From: Salinigranum salinum
GTDB lineage: Archaea; Halobacteriota; Halobacteria; Halobacteriales; Haloferacaceae
Assembly (NCBI RefSeq): GCF_009176545.1
Contig: NZ_VTOJ01000001.1
Span: 1,116,001-1,180,000, forward strand
DNA: 64,000 nucleotides
Reading direction: 5' to 3'
Shown: positions 17,229-26,168 of the stretch, piece after piece
Numbering within the stretch: the first letter of the stretch is position 1
Layout of the letters: every line of letters starts with the position of its first letter
Made by a program: the position numbers and the translations under genes
The notes under the pieces: generated by a model
What the model was told of the DNA's origin: nothing
Database searches by the model: none
Seen by the model: only the letters and a program-made list of their open reading frames with translations

Positions 17229-18803
17229 TCAGTCGTGTCTGAAGCACCGCCGACCGGTGAACACCATCGCCATCCCGTGGTCGTCCGCCGCGGCGATCAC
17301 GTCCTCGTCGTTGACGCTCCCGCCCGGCTGGATGACCGCCTCGATGCCCGCCCCGGCGGCCTCCTCGACGCCGTCGGGGAACGGGAAGAACGCGTCGCTC
17401 GCCATCACGGCACCGTCGGCGGACTTCCCCTCGGCGTGTTCGTCGGCCTTCATCGCCGCGAGCCGGACGGCGTCGACGCGGGAGACCTGTCCCATCCCCA
17501 CGCCGACGGTCTCCGTCCCCGACGCGAAGACGATGCCGTTGGATTTGACGTGTTTGAGGACGCGCCAGGCGAACAGCATCGACGCCAGCTCCTCGTCCGT
17601 GGGGTCGCGCTCGGTGACGACGTCGAGGTCGTCCGTGGCCGGTGCCCACAGGTCGCGTTCCTGGACGAGCCGCCCACCGACGAGCAGTTTCTCCGTCAGC
17701 CGATCCGTCGTCTCTCCCAGCGGTCCCACGTCGAGCACCCGGAGATCCCCCTTCTCGCGCAGGACGTCCAGCGCGGCGTCAGTGTACGCGGGGGCGACGA
17801 CGACCTCCTTGAACGACTCGGTGATCGCCTCGGCGGTCGCGGCGTCGCACTCCCGGTTGAGCGCGACGATACCGCCGAAGGCGCTCATCGGGTCGGTCGA
17901 CAGCGCACGGTCGTAGGCGTCGACGAGTGTCTCGGCTGTCGCACAGCCGGCAGGGTTGGCGTGTTTGATCACCGCGGCCGCGGGGTCGTCGAACTCCTTG
18001 ATCAACGAGAGCGCCGCGTCGGCGTCGTTGTAGTTGTTGTACGACAGCGCCTTCGCGTCCTCGTTCAGCTGTGCCGCGTGGACGACGTTCGCCTCCGCAC
18101 AGCCGTCGTCGGCGTACACCGCCGCGTCCTGGTGTGGGTTCTCGCCGTAGCGCAGAGTCGAGACCCGGTCGTCGGAGGTGAGCCGACGCTCCGGGAAGTC
18201 GCCGCCATCGTCGCCGTCGACGCGGACGCCGTCGTCGGTCACCTCGACCCGATCCTCGCTGAACCACCGGACCGCCCGTGGGTAGGCGGTGAACTCGCCC
18301 TCGTACAGCACCCGCTCTTTCAGGGTCGCGGCGTCGTCGCCCTCGTAGACGGGGACCGCTTCCTGCGTGACGATCGGTCCACCGTCGACCGCCTCGGTGA
18401 CGACGTGGACCGTACAGCCCGTCATCCGAACCCCGGCGTCGAGCACCTGTTCGTGGGCGTCCATCCCGGGGAACGACGGCAACAGGGAGGGATGGACGTT
18501 CAGCGTCGTCGGCGCGTCGTCGAGGAACTCGCCGGTGAGGACGCGCATATAGCCGTCGAGACAGACGAGGTCGAAATCGTACGCCGACAGACGGTCGAGG
18601 ACGCGCCGTTCGTGTTCCGCGCGGGGGTCGTCGCCGCGTTCGACGACCTCCGTCGGAATGCCGCGCTCGGAGGCGTCCTCGAGGATCGGCGCTCCGTCAC
18701 GGTTCGTCAGCACGACGGCGACCTCGGCGCCGCCGGGTGCGCGGTCGGCGATGTGCAGGAGGTTCCGCCCACGATTGCTCGCGAGCCCCGCGATCTTGAG
18801 CAT
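17229..18803 (-). CDS. purNH: Fused PurN-PurH: GAR formyltransferase and AICAR formyltransferase
   Basis: This is a two-domain purine synthesis enzyme of 524 residues. Residues 1-190 form a PurN-like GAR formyltransferase, with LASNRGRNL, catalytic Asn102 and His104 in NVHPSLLPSFPG, and Asp140 in TEAVDGGPIV. Residues 205-524 form the AICAR transformylase half of PurH, with LRYGENPHQ, SYNNYNDADAAL, catalytic Lys280-His281 in IKHANPAGC and GVGMGQVSRVDA. The IMP cyclohydrolase (MGS-like) domain of bacterial PurH is absent; archaea use a separate PurO. Such fusions are characteristic of haloarchaea. The start at ATG 18803 is supported by a strong Shine-Dalgarno sequence. It is divergent from purB. 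Confidence 0.92.
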   Translation of the reverse strand: MLKIAGLASNRGRNLLHIADRAPGGAEVAVVLTNRDGAPILEDASERGIPTEVVERGDDPRAEHERRVLDRLSAYDFDLVCLDGYMRVLTGEFLDDAPTTLNVHPSLLPSFPGMDAHEQVLDAGVRMTGCTVHVVTEAVDGGPIVTQEAVPVYEGDDAATLKERVLYEGEFTAYPRAVRWFSEDRVEVTDDGVRVDGDDGGDFPERRLTSDDRVSTLRYGENPHQDAAVYADDGCAEANVVHAAQLNEDAKALSYNNYNDADAALSLIKEFDDPAAAVIKHANPAGCATAETLVDAYDRALSTDPMSAFGGIVALNRECDAATAEAITESFKEVVVAPAYTDAALDVLREKGDLRVLDVGPLGETTDRLTEKLLVGGRLVQERDLWAPATDDLDVVTERDPTDEELASMLFAWRVLKHVKSNGIVFASGTETVGVGMGQVSRVDAVRLAAMKADEHAEGKSADGAVMASDAFFPFPDGVEEAAGAGIEAVIQPGGSVNDEDVIAAADDHGMAMVFTGRRCFRHD

Positions 18804-18810
18804 GCCTGAG

Positions 18811-18817
18811 TCACCTC
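18811..18817 (-). promoter_or_regulatory. Shine-Dalgarno site of purNH
   Basis: GAGGTGA on the minus strand ends seven nucleotides before the ATG at 18803 and matches the archaeal anti-SD well. It is one of few strong SD sites in this window; most genes here look leaderless. It fixes the purNH start and implies a leadered transcript. Confidence 0.7.
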
Positions 18818-18971
18818 GTGGAGGCGGAAAAACAGTTGCGGTCCGGTGCCGCGATGTATGCAGAGACGTGGATTATCAGAAGGATAGTGACGGGAGTTTT
18901 GGCGTCGAATGTGCACAACAGTGTCTCCCGCCATCGATACGTTTTTGCCGGCACCGCGGACAGTTGCCGCC

Positions 18972-20399
18972 ATGACTGCCCACGACGCCCGTTCGGACCT
19001 CCCCCGAGCGGATCCGCTCGCGGCGGTGTCACCGCTCGACGGTCGCTACGCGTCGCGGACGGGGCCGCTCGTCCCCTACGCGAGCGAGTCGGCGCTGATG
19101 CGTGCCCGCGTCGAGGTGGAGGTCGAGTATCTACTCGCGCTCGCCGACCTCGACGCCACACCCCTGGACATCGACGACGCGACGCGCGCGCTCCTCTGCT
19201 CGCTGTACGAGGAGTTCACGGCCGACGACGCCCGCCTGGTGAAACGGATCGAGGTCGACGGGACCGACACGTACGCGGCGACCAACCACGACGTGAAGGC
19301 GGTCGAGTACTTCCTCCGCGTGCGTCTCGCCGACGCCGTCGACGACGCCGACCGGCTCTTCCCGTGGATCCACTTCGGCCTCACGAGCGAGGACGTGAAC
19401 AACCTCGCCCAGCGGCTCCTGGTCCGCGGGGCGGTCGAGGACGTGTTGCTCCCGGCGCTCGATGCGCTCCGCGACGACCTCGTCGAGACCGCCCGCGAGC
19501 ACCGCGATCTCCCGATGCTCGCGCGCACCCATGGCCAGCCCGCGACGCCGACCACGTACGGCAAGGAGATGGCCGTCTACGCCGCCCGGCTGGGGCGCAC
19601 CACGGGCCGCGTCCGAACGGCTGTCGAGGAGCTCGCCGGCAAACTCGCGGGGGCCTCCGGCGCGTACGCCGCGCACGTCGCGGCCTATCCCGACGTCGAC
19701 TGGCGCGCGTTCTCCCGGGCGTTCGTCTCGGGGCTGGGACTGGATCACCAGCGGCTGGCGACGCAGGTCAACCCGTGTGACGACCTCGCCGCGCTGTTCG
19801 ATGCAATTCGGGGGGTCAACAACGTCCTCGTCGACTTCGATCGCGACATGTGGCTCTACGTCTCGGACCGGTACCTGGGTCAGGAGGCCGCCGAGGGGGA
19901 GACGGGATCGTCGACGATGCCACACAAGGTCAACCCGATCGACTTCGAGAACAGCGAAGGGAACCTCTCGAAGGCCGACGCCGACCTGACGTTCCTCGCC
20001 GACTACGTCACCACCTCGCGGCTCCAGCGCGACCTCTCGGATTCGACGGTGAAGCGAAACATCGGCGCGGCGTTCGGTCACTGTCTCATCGGCTACACGA
20101 AGGCCGAACAGGGGCTCTCGAAGGTGGTCCCGAACGAACAGGTGATGCGGGACGAACTCGAGGCGACTCCAGAAATCCTCGGCGAGGCGATCCAGACGAT
20201 CCTCCGGCGGGAGGGTGACACCGAAGCGTACGAGCGCGTGAAGGAGCTCACCCGCGGGCAGCGAACGACTCTCGCCGATCTCCGCGCCCTGTTCGAGGAT
20301 CTCGACGTCTCCGACGACGTCCGTGCGGAGCTCACCGCGCTCACGCCGGCCGGCTACACGGGGCTCGCCGCCGAACTGGTCGACGACGTCGATCGGTAG
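18972..20399 (+). CDS. purB: Adenylosuccinate lyase
   Basis: PurB cleaves SAICAR in purine synthesis and adenylosuccinate in AMP synthesis. The 475-residue protein belongs to the fumarase/aspartase superfamily and shows the signature GSSTMPHKVNPIDFEN (about residues 315-330), LARTHGQPATPTTYGKEM and HFGLTSEDVNN. ATG 18972 is preferred to an in-frame ATG at 18909, because a TATA-like GATACGTTTTT (18936-18946) lies about 30 nt before it. It faces away from purNH, the pathway neighbour, across 168 bp. Confidence 0.95.
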   Translation: MTAHDARSDLPRADPLAAVSPLDGRYASRTGPLVPYASESALMRARVEVEVEYLLALADLDATPLDIDDATRALLCSLYEEFTADDARLVKRIEVDGTDTYAATNHDVKAVEYFLRVRLADAVDDADRLFPWIHFGLTSEDVNNLAQRLLVRGAVEDVLLPALDALRDDLVETAREHRDLPMLARTHGQPATPTTYGKEMAVYAARLGRTTGRVRTAVEELAGKLAGASGAYAAHVAAYPDVDWRAFSRAFVSGLGLDHQRLATQVNPCDDLAALFDAIRGVNNVLVDFDRDMWLYVSDRYLGQEAAEGETGSSTMPHKVNPIDFENSEGNLSKADADLTFLADYVTTSRLQRDLSDSTVKRNIGAAFGHCLIGYTKAEQGLSKVVPNEQVMRDELEATPEILGEAIQTILRREGDTEAYERVKELTRGQRTTLADLRALFEDLDVSDDVRAELTALTPAGYTGLAAELVDDVDR

Positions 20400-20785
20400 C
20401 GGTCGGGGCGCGTCGTCGCCGCGTGACACGGCCACGGTGGCTTCCAGCGGTGTGGGCCGAGCGCACACACGACCCTCCTCTCACTCGTTTTCCTCGGCGT
20501 CCGAGACCGACCACAGCCGACAGCCACGGGTGACGATCGACTGGCGGCGCGGAGCGCCGGCTCCGGTGGCGACGATCACGATCGTTCGCAGAAAACGCCC
20601 GCGATGCGGGCGCTCAGAGGCACGGGATGCGGTGAGTGCCGACGGAACATGGCTGGTCGGACTGGGCTTGGATCCGCGTAACGCGGCGCGTCTGGGCTGG
20701 GTGACGCGGTCGGCAACTCACCCGTTCGTATTGTTTACTCACTATAGAATAAATCTTTTGGTGCTACGGGTCGTAGCGAGCGACT
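20400..20785. other. 386-bp non-coding region before gdh with short hairpins
   Basis: No gene is supported. Inverted repeats are CGCCCGC/GCGGGCG at 20596-20612 (3-nt loop), CCGCG/CGCGG at 20674-20686 and GCTAC/GTAGC at 20763-20777. The last 60 bp are unusually AT-rich and hold the gdh promoter. Confidence 0.6.
20741..20777 (+). promoter_or_regulatory. gdh-gfcR promoter with adjacent inverted repeat
   Basis: ACTATAGAATAAATC at 20741-20755 is the obvious TATA element, about 30-45 nt before the gdh ATG at 20786. GCTAC-N5-GTAGC at 20763-20777 lies between TATA and start codon, a repressor-like position. GfcR is reported to control sugar-catabolism promoters in Haloferax; whether it binds here is inference. 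Confidence 0.5.
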
Positions 20786-21856
20786 ATGAAAGCCATCGCA
20801 GTTCGACGGGAGACCACGGACCCCGTCGTCATCGAGAAGCCGCGTCCCGAGCCGAGCGCGGGTGAGGCCCTCGTTCGGACGCTCCGTGTCGGCGTCGACG
20901 GGACGGACCACGAGGTCATCGCCGGGGGTCACGGCGGGTTCCCCGACGGCGAGGACCATCTGGTCCTCGGCCACGAGGCCGTCGGCATCGTCGAGGATCC
21001 GAACGGCACCGGGTTCGAGGTGGGCGATGCCGTCGTCCCGACCGTGCGCCGTCCGCCGAACGGGACCAACGAGTACTTCGAGCGCGGCGAACCCGACATG
21101 GCGCCTGACGGGATGTACCACGAGCGCGGAATCGTCGGTGCCCACGGCTACATGGCCGAGTACTTCACGTCACCGGCCGAACACCTCGTTCGGATTCCAG
21201 ACCACCAGGCACCGTTCGGCTTCCTCGTCGAACCCATCTCGATCACCGAGAAGGCGTTCGAAGTCGCGTACGCCTCGCGCTCGTCGTTCGAGTGGCGTCC
21301 GGAGACGGCACTCGTCCTCGGGAACGGGTCGCTCGGCCTGCTCACCCTGGCGATGCTCGACGAGACGTACGACCGCGTCTACTGTCTCGGCCGTCGGGAC
21401 CGCCCCGACCCGACGATCGACATCATGGACGAACTCGGGGCCACGTACGTCGACTCCCGGCAGACGCCGGTCGACGAGGTGGGCGCGGCGTTCGAGCCGA
21501 TGGACTTCGTCTTCGAGGCGACCGGGTACGCCCCGCACGGCGTCCAGGCGGTCCACACGCTCGCCCCAAACGGCGTGATCGCGCTCCTCGGCGTCCCCGG
21601 CTCGACCGACTACGAGTTCGACGTCGGCGCGATGCACGGCGAACTCGTCCTCCACAACAAGGCCATCGTCGGGAGCGTCAACTCCAACGCGGGCCACTTC
21701 GAGGCGGCGACGGACACTCTCGACTCGCTGCCCGCGTGGCTCCTCGACGACCTCGTCACGGGGATCTACCCCGTCGACGACTTCCGGAAAGCGTTCGTGG
21801 ACGACAACACCGTTATAAAAACGGCCGTCGAATTCAGCGCGTATGAAGAACGTTAA
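20786..21856 (+). CDS. gdh: Glucose 1-dehydrogenase
   Basis: Gdh oxidises glucose to gluconolactone with NAD(P)+, opening the semi-phosphorylative Entner-Doudoroff pathway of haloarchaea. The 356-residue MDR-family protein starts MKAIAVRRET like its haloarchaeal relatives. It has the catalytic zinc ligands Asp38, His63 and Glu64 (VGVDGTDHE; LGHEAVGIVE) and the cofactor loop VLGNGSLGLLTL (about 173-184). The family typically lacks the structural zinc Cys cluster, which fits the near absence of cysteine here. Its 3' end overlaps gfcR by 14 nt, so enzyme and regulator are co-expressed. Confidence 0.94.
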   Translation: MKAIAVRRETTDPVVIEKPRPEPSAGEALVRTLRVGVDGTDHEVIAGGHGGFPDGEDHLVLGHEAVGIVEDPNGTGFEVGDAVVPTVRRPPNGTNEYFERGEPDMAPDGMYHERGIVGAHGYMAEYFTSPAEHLVRIPDHQAPFGFLVEPISITEKAFEVAYASRSSFEWRPETALVLGNGSLGLLTLAMLDETYDRVYCLGRRDRPDPTIDIMDELGATYVDSRQTPVDEVGAAFEPMDFVFEATGYAPHGVQAVHTLAPNGVIALLGVPGSTDYEFDVGAMHGELVLHNKAIVGSVNSNAGHFEAATDTLDSLPAWLLDDLVTGIYPVDDFRKAFVDDNTVIKTAVEFSAYEER

Positions 21857-22493
21857 CGACCTCATCGAGAGCGCCGAGGAACTGGCCAACCGCGGGCTCT
21901 CGAAGGGCGAGATCGCCGACGAACTCAACGTCTCCCGGGAGACCGCGTCGTGGCTCGTCGAGAAGAGCGGCGCCAGCGGCGGTTCGACGGCCGCCACGAC
22001 GTCGCGCGCCGGGGACGACGGCGGCCCGCACGACATCCACGTCGACTGGAGCGCGTTCGGTCGCGACAGCGCCCGGCTCACATACGCCGGTCGGGCGATG
22101 GCGGACCTGCTCTCGAAGGTGGGCGAAGAGGTCGATCTCACTATCGGCATCGAGAAGGCTGGCGTCCCGCTCGCGACGGTCGTCGCGCGCGAACTCGACA
22201 CGGACCTGGGGAGCTACGCCCCCGCGAAACACCAGTGGGAGGAGGGCGATATCGAGGACCTCGGGGGGTCGTTCTCGCGGAACTTCGCGTCCATCCGGGG
22301 TCGTGACTGTTACGTCGTCGACGACATCGTGACCTCGGGCACGACGATGACAGAGACGATCGAGGCTGTCCGCGAAGAGGGTGGCAACCCCGTCGCGTGC
22401 GTCGTCCTGGTCGACAAGCAGGGCGTCGACGAACTGAACGGCGTCCCGGTCTACTCGCTCATCAACGTCGTCCGCGTCGGCGAGGACGGCTGA
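21843..22493 (+). CDS. gfcR: GfcR-type regulator (HTH plus PRTase-like domain)
   Basis: The 216-residue protein combines an N-terminal helix-turn-helix (SKGEIADELNVSRETASWLV, about 20-39) with an orotate-phosphoribosyltransferase-like domain. That domain keeps the PRPP loop YVVDDIVTSGTTMTETIEAV (about 156-175). GfcR in Haloferax volcanii is described as an activator of glucose and fructose catabolic genes and is related to bacterial PurR/PyrR-like designs. The gene overlaps gdh by 14 nt, supporting the link. Older annotations call it PyrE-like; the HTH argues against a biosynthetic enzyme. Confidence 0.9.
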   Translation: MKNVNDLIESAEELANRGLSKGEIADELNVSRETASWLVEKSGASGGSTAATTSRAGDDGGPHDIHVDWSAFGRDSARLTYAGRAMADLLSKVGEEVDLTIGIEKAGVPLATVVARELDTDLGSYAPAKHQWEEGDIEDLGGSFSRNFASIRGRDCYVVDDIVTSGTTMTETIEAVREEGGNPVACVVLVDKQGVDELNGVPVYSLINVVRVGEDG

Positions 22494-22877
22494 GCCGTCT
22501 CTCGCCGGCCGGTCCGCTCCGGCGACGTGGTGGCTCCGTCCAGTCGTGCACTGGGCCACGTCACGCTCCTCCTGCCCCGGGAAACTCCCGTCGGGGACTC
22601 GAAACCGATCGGCAACGGCTCGGCCGCTTCGGTCGACGAGGCCGTTCGTCGCGGACCGGGTCCTGTACGGGCGTGTCGTTCTTCGGGTCGGCTCCATCGC
22701 TTCGTCGGCGCGATGGCTGCGCAGTCCGGACACGCCACGTCTGCTGAGCGACTCTCTTTCGATCCCGCGATCCGGTTCGTCCCCGGGCGACGAGAGACGA
22801 CTCCCGCGACCGTCTCCGAGGAGGGTTCACGCGACCGTGGCGCAATACCTTTGAACACGCTCACCCTACAGACGGCC
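22494..22877. other. 384-bp intergenic region upstream of the glutaredoxin gene
   Basis: No gene is supported; open frames crossing it are Arg/Ser-rich shadows. Its end holds a TATA-like TACCTTTGAA at 22846-22855, about 27 nt before ATG 22878. The rest shows no repeat or hairpin that stands out. Confidence 0.5.
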
Positions 22878-23219
22878 ATGACGTTCAGTCCCGAGTCGGA
22901 ACTCTCACCCGAGGAGGTCCAACAGCGCGTCGACGAAGCCATCGAGACCAACGACGTCGTCGTCTTCATGAAGGGGAACCGACTGATGCCACAGTGTGGT
23001 TACTCCCGGCGCGCGGTCGAACTCGTGGGCAAGTACGTCGACGAGTTCGAGACCGTCGACGTCCTCCCCGCCCTGCCCGAGTTCCGCGCGGCACTCGAGT
23101 CGCACTCGGGCTGGGAGACCACCCCGCAGACGTTCGTCGACGGCGAATTCATCGGCGGATCTGATATCCTCGCCGAGCTGGACGAACGCGGCGAGCTCGA
23201 GGCGACGCTCTCGACCTGA
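22878..23219 (+). CDS. Monothiol glutaredoxin family protein (CGYS motif)
   Basis: This 113-residue Grx4-like protein has the family order VVVFMKGNRLMPQCGYSRRA, then TTPQTFVDGEFIGGSDIL with the cis-Pro. Monothiol glutaredoxins normally read CGFS; here Phe is Tyr (Cys40-Gly-Tyr-Ser). These proteins bind glutathione-type thiols and a [2Fe-2S] cluster and serve in iron-sulfur trafficking; haloarchaea use gamma-glutamylcysteine instead of glutathione. ATG 22878 is supported by a TATA element about 27 nt upstream. Confidence 0.88.
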   Translation: MTFSPESELSPEEVQQRVDEAIETNDVVVFMKGNRLMPQCGYSRRAVELVGKYVDEFETVDVLPALPEFRAALESHSGWETTPQTFVDGEFIGGSDILAELDERGELEATLST

Positions 23220-23377
23220 CGCGCCGGGCTTCTCCGGGCGACAGCCGTGAATCCGCCGATTTCGACGGTTCGTCCCGCCCCACGACGAAAGGATAGCCCA
23301 TATAAACCCGGACGACCAACTAACAGACGACTACGACCGCAGTGCGCTCCGGCCGCTGTCCACCCCCACGCTCAACA

Positions 23378-23941
23378 ATGTCAGGCCGCGTATTCCGACT
23401 CCACTCGACGCTGGAACTGCCGCTCGAAACAGTGACTGACTACTTCGCGGGTGATCCGGAACTCCCCCCGGAGATCGAGGATATCGACATCACCCGACGG
23501 AACAACACGCTCATCATCAAGGCCGTCGCCACGGACGAATCGCTCAGCAAGTACACGCCGACAGCGCAGCTGAAGGCGAGCGTGACCGAGAACCGGGTGT
23601 ACGAGGAAGAGCCCCCACGCGCCGGCGCGCCGCGCTGGGGCGAGGAGGAAGAGGAGATCCCCTCCGAACTCGTCGAGTTCGCCTGTTTCAAGGGCGACCG
23701 CGAGACCGTGCTCCAGAACACCGCGCTCCAGTACCCGATGTTCCTCGTGCTCGTCGACCTCGCACGCCTCGCCGAGAAGGGGACGCTCACTGCCGTCACC
23801 GAAGAGGACGGCGAACTCCGCGCGACCCGCATCGTCGAGGGCGAAGAGCGCGCGGCGTCGGTGGAGGTCGTCGAGAACCCACAGCAGAACAACGGTGGCG
23901 GCAACACCGTGAACTGGCGCGACAACAAGTTCATTTCGTAG
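23378..23941 (+). CDS. Conserved haloarchaeal protein (DUF7110-like)
   Basis: The 187-residue soluble acidic protein starts MSGRVFRLHSTLELPLETV and contains PPEIEDIDITRRNNTLIIKA and TPTAQLKASVTENRVYEEE. I recognise these as a family conserved across haloarchaea (recalled as DUF7110; not checked). There are no membrane segments or catalytic motifs, and the Asn/Gly-rich tail (QQNNGGGNTVNWRDNKFIS) is unusual. A TATA-like CATATAAAC at 23300-23308 implies a leader of roughly 45 nt. Function unknown. Confidence 0.75.
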   Translation: MSGRVFRLHSTLELPLETVTDYFAGDPELPPEIEDIDITRRNNTLIIKAVATDESLSKYTPTAQLKASVTENRVYEEEPPRAGAPRWGEEEEEIPSELVEFACFKGDRETVLQNTALQYPMFLVLVDLARLAEKGTLTAVTEEDGELRATRIVEGEERAASVEVVENPQQNNGGGNTVNWRDNKFIS

Positions 23942-24105
23942 GACAGGTACCGAACCAGGTACCAGCAGCGTTCTCACGCGAACGCACCGATGGAACTGCC
24001 GTCCTGATTTCGGGTGAGGGTAGCACGATCCAGTGACGAGATCGGGGATGACGTGGTCGATTTCGAGTGATACACCGGAGGAGCTCGACACCGCCGAAGT
24101 AGCCG

Positions 24106-24636
24106 TCACTCGGCCAGATCCTCTACACGGGACTCCTCACCCGTCACGTAAAGCGAGCGGAGACGCTCGACCATCGCGCTCGACCCGCGTCGCCGGTACT
24201 CCCGGTATCCGACACCGGCCACCACGGTCCCGGCCAGCAGCGACACGATACCGACGGCGAGGATGGCGGGGTGGAGGACCGTCGCGTACAGGGAGGCGAA
24301 ACACCCACAGACGAGCAGTCCTACGAAGACGATCCCGCCGAGCGGGAGGTCCGGAAGGGCGTCGGGTGTGCTCGCGTCCGTCGAACGGGTGACCCCGGCG
24401 GGAACCGGGACGAACGCGTCGCCGTTCGCCATCGACGTGAACACGTGTTCGACCTCGGCGAGCGACGACACCTCTCTGACCGGGACGGTACGGTCGTGCC
24501 GTTCGTTCGAGTCACCGGGCGAGACGTGCTCGTCGGTGACGACTTTCGCTCGAACACGACTCCGATGCGTTATCAGGTAGACGCCTTCGGCGCTCCGTTC
24601 CAGACACCATCCCCCCTTCCGTCGCACGACGCTCAT
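24106..24636 (-). CDS. Hypothetical membrane protein with two transmembrane segments
   Basis: The 176-residue protein has a soluble N-terminal part (1-95) and two hydrophobic helices, about 99-119 (GGIVFVGLLVCGCFASLYAT) and 122-142 (HPAILAVGIVSLLAGTVVAG), then a basic-to-acidic tail. A TATA-like element (minus strand, about 24652-24664) precedes the ATG closely. I do not recognise the family. The 164 bp downstream (23942-24105) carry two AGGTACC copies 12 bp apart and nothing else notable. Confidence 0.6.
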   Translation of the reverse strand: MSVVRRKGGWCLERSAEGVYLITHRSRVRAKVVTDEHVSPGDSNERHDRTVPVREVSSLAEVEHVFTSMANGDAFVPVPAGVTRSTDASTPDALPDLPLGGIVFVGLLVCGCFASLYATVLHPAILAVGIVSLLAGTVVAGVGYREYRRRGSSAMVERLRSLYVTGEESRVEDLAE

Positions 24637-24871
24637 ACAGTGTTGTCATCGACGTATCGTAAACACCTTCCTGACCGGCTATCACAGCCGATAGTGGCGT
24701 CTCGCTCTCGTGGGACCGTCGGCGACCGGTCGGTCGTTGGGGGAGTTCCGTGGTTTCGAGCGGTCCGATCCCGCCGAGCCGTCCGCTCCCCCGTAGAAGA
24801 GACCGGGGAGGGACGACGCCTCTCGCGACGCACCACGCACTGCGCGGTTTCGGTCCGACTCGCTCGCGACG

Positions 24872-25255
24872 TCAGTGCTGGAAGAACTCGACCAACAGTC
24901 CACCCGTCGAGTCGGGATCGAGAAACGCGATGTCGTGACCCCACGCGCCGGGCCGGGGTTCGTCGTCGATCAGGTCGACCCCGAGGTCACGGGCGTGCTC
25001 CAGCGCCGCGGGCAGGTCGTCGACCTCGATCCCGACGTGGTGGAAGCCGGTCCCGTGTTCCTGGATATACTGGCCGATATCCGTGCCCACGTCGACTGGC
25101 TCGAGGAACTCGAAGTAGCTGCCGTCCACTTCGACGAACACGAAGTCGATGTCGCCCGATTCGATGTGGGCGACCGTCGCATCGAAGAGGTCGACGTACA
25201 GGTCGGCCAGTGCCGCCGCGTCGGTCGTCGCGATGCCGATGTGGTCGAGTCGCAC
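24872..25255 (-). CDS. mce: Methylmalonyl-CoA epimerase (VOC family)
   Basis: The enzyme interconverts R- and S-methylmalonyl-CoA in propionate and odd-chain carbon metabolism. The 127-residue protein is a single vicinal-oxygen-chelate module with metal ligands His5 (MRLDHIGIA), Glu49, His73 (GFHHVGIEVDD) and Glu123 (GLLVEFFQH). DEPRPGAWGHDIAFL is typical of the epimerase subgroup. GTTTTATCAC on the minus strand at 25281-25290 is a TATA element about 30 nt upstream, suggesting a leaderless mRNA. The mutase genes are not in this window. Confidence 0.88.
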   Translation of the reverse strand: MRLDHIGIATTDAAALADLYVDLFDATVAHIESGDIDFVFVEVDGSYFEFLEPVDVGTDIGQYIQEHGTGFHHVGIEVDDLPAALEHARDLGVDLIDDEPRPGAWGHDIAFLDPDSTGGLLVEFFQH

Positions 25256-25312
25256 GGATCGAGAGAGTCGGGAGACGGTGATAAAACCGGGCGCTGGAGT
25301 CGACCGGGACCG

Positions 25313-25930
25313 TCAGTCGTCGGAGGCCGCCTCGATTCCGGCGTGTTCCGCGACCGTCTCGTGGACGGCGCGACAGAACGCCGGGAGCGCGTCGGGGTTG
25401 CGGCCGGTCACGAGGTGTCCGTCGACCGCGACCGCCTCGTCGACCACCTCGCCGCCCGCGTTCGCGAGATCCGTCCGGACCGGTCCGACGCCGGTCACCT
25501 CCCGTCCCTCGAGAGCGTCCGTCTCGACGAGCAGCTGCGGCCCGTGACAGATCGCCGCGATCACGACGCCCGCCCCGTCACACTCCGTGAGGAAGTCGAC
25601 GACGTCGGCTTCGGTCCGGAGATGATCGGGCGAGAAGCCGCCCGGCAGGAGGACGCAGTCGAGCGCCTCGACCGAGAGCTCCTCGAACGGCGTCACCGTG
25701 TAGTGGTCACCTTCGGTCAGTACGTCCGGGGGGATCGGCGTCCCGTACCGGCCCGTCACCGGCTTCGCCTCCCTAGACTCCAGCGACGGGCGGGGATGGT
25801 GTCCCACCTCCACGGGTACGAGGTGTACCTCCGCGCCCATCTCCGAGAGACGGAGCAGGGGGAACTCCAGTTCGACGTCCTCGAACTCGTGGGCCGCGAC
25901 GATCGCGACGCTGGTGTCGTCGAGAGACAT
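25313..25930 (-). CDS. DJ-1/PfpI family protein
   Basis: This 205-residue class I glutamine-amidotransferase-like protein has the nucleophile elbow VIAAICHGPQLL with Cys128-His129 and the upstream LLPGGFSPDHLR. The acidic residue expected near the N-terminus is in EFEDVELEFPL (Glu20 or Glu22). PfpI relatives act as proteases, chaperones or glyoxalase/deglycase enzymes; the exact role is open. ATG 25930 has a TATA-like tract (minus strand, 25957-25964) about 30 nt upstream. Confidence 0.85.
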   Translation of the reverse strand: MSLDDTSVAIVAAHEFEDVELEFPLLRLSEMGAEVHLVPVEVGHHPRPSLESREAKPVTGRYGTPIPPDVLTEGDHYTVTPFEELSVEALDCVLLPGGFSPDHLRTEADVVDFLTECDGAGVVIAAICHGPQLLVETDALEGREVTGVGPVRTDLANAGGEVVDEAVAVDGHLVTGRNPDALPAFCRAVHETVAEHAGIEAASDD

Positions 25931-26015
25931 GGCAGCTGACCATCAGGAACGCACGGCTCAAAAACCTGGCTCCGCGCGCCCGGCCTCCTGGATCGATCTC
26001 CTTCCGAACGCTCGC

Positions 26016-26026
26016 GATATAATATC
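26016..26026. promoter_or_regulatory. AT-rich palindrome in a divergent intergenic region
   Basis: GATATAATATC is a perfect 11-bp palindrome lying between the divergent pfpI-like and CysD-like genes. A second palindrome, AAGGCCTT, is at 26132-26139. Either could be an operator or a bidirectional TATA element; nothing further can be said. Confidence 0.25.
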
Positions 26027-26168
26027 GGACGATCTCACGCGGATCCCCGAACGTCCCTCTCACACCCCAGTTTTCGACGTCTCACGCGGGACATCTGCGT
26101 GGTATTATCACTCACGACATCGCGTATCCATAAGGCCTTTCAACGACGTAATTAGATGTCATTATACG

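Noticed and set aside
24055-24073. 17-bp match between the rnp2 end and a spacer near 24,060
   Set aside because: The shared TCGATTTCGAGTGATAC is short and partly self-complementary; chance similarity is likely and no flanking match extends it.
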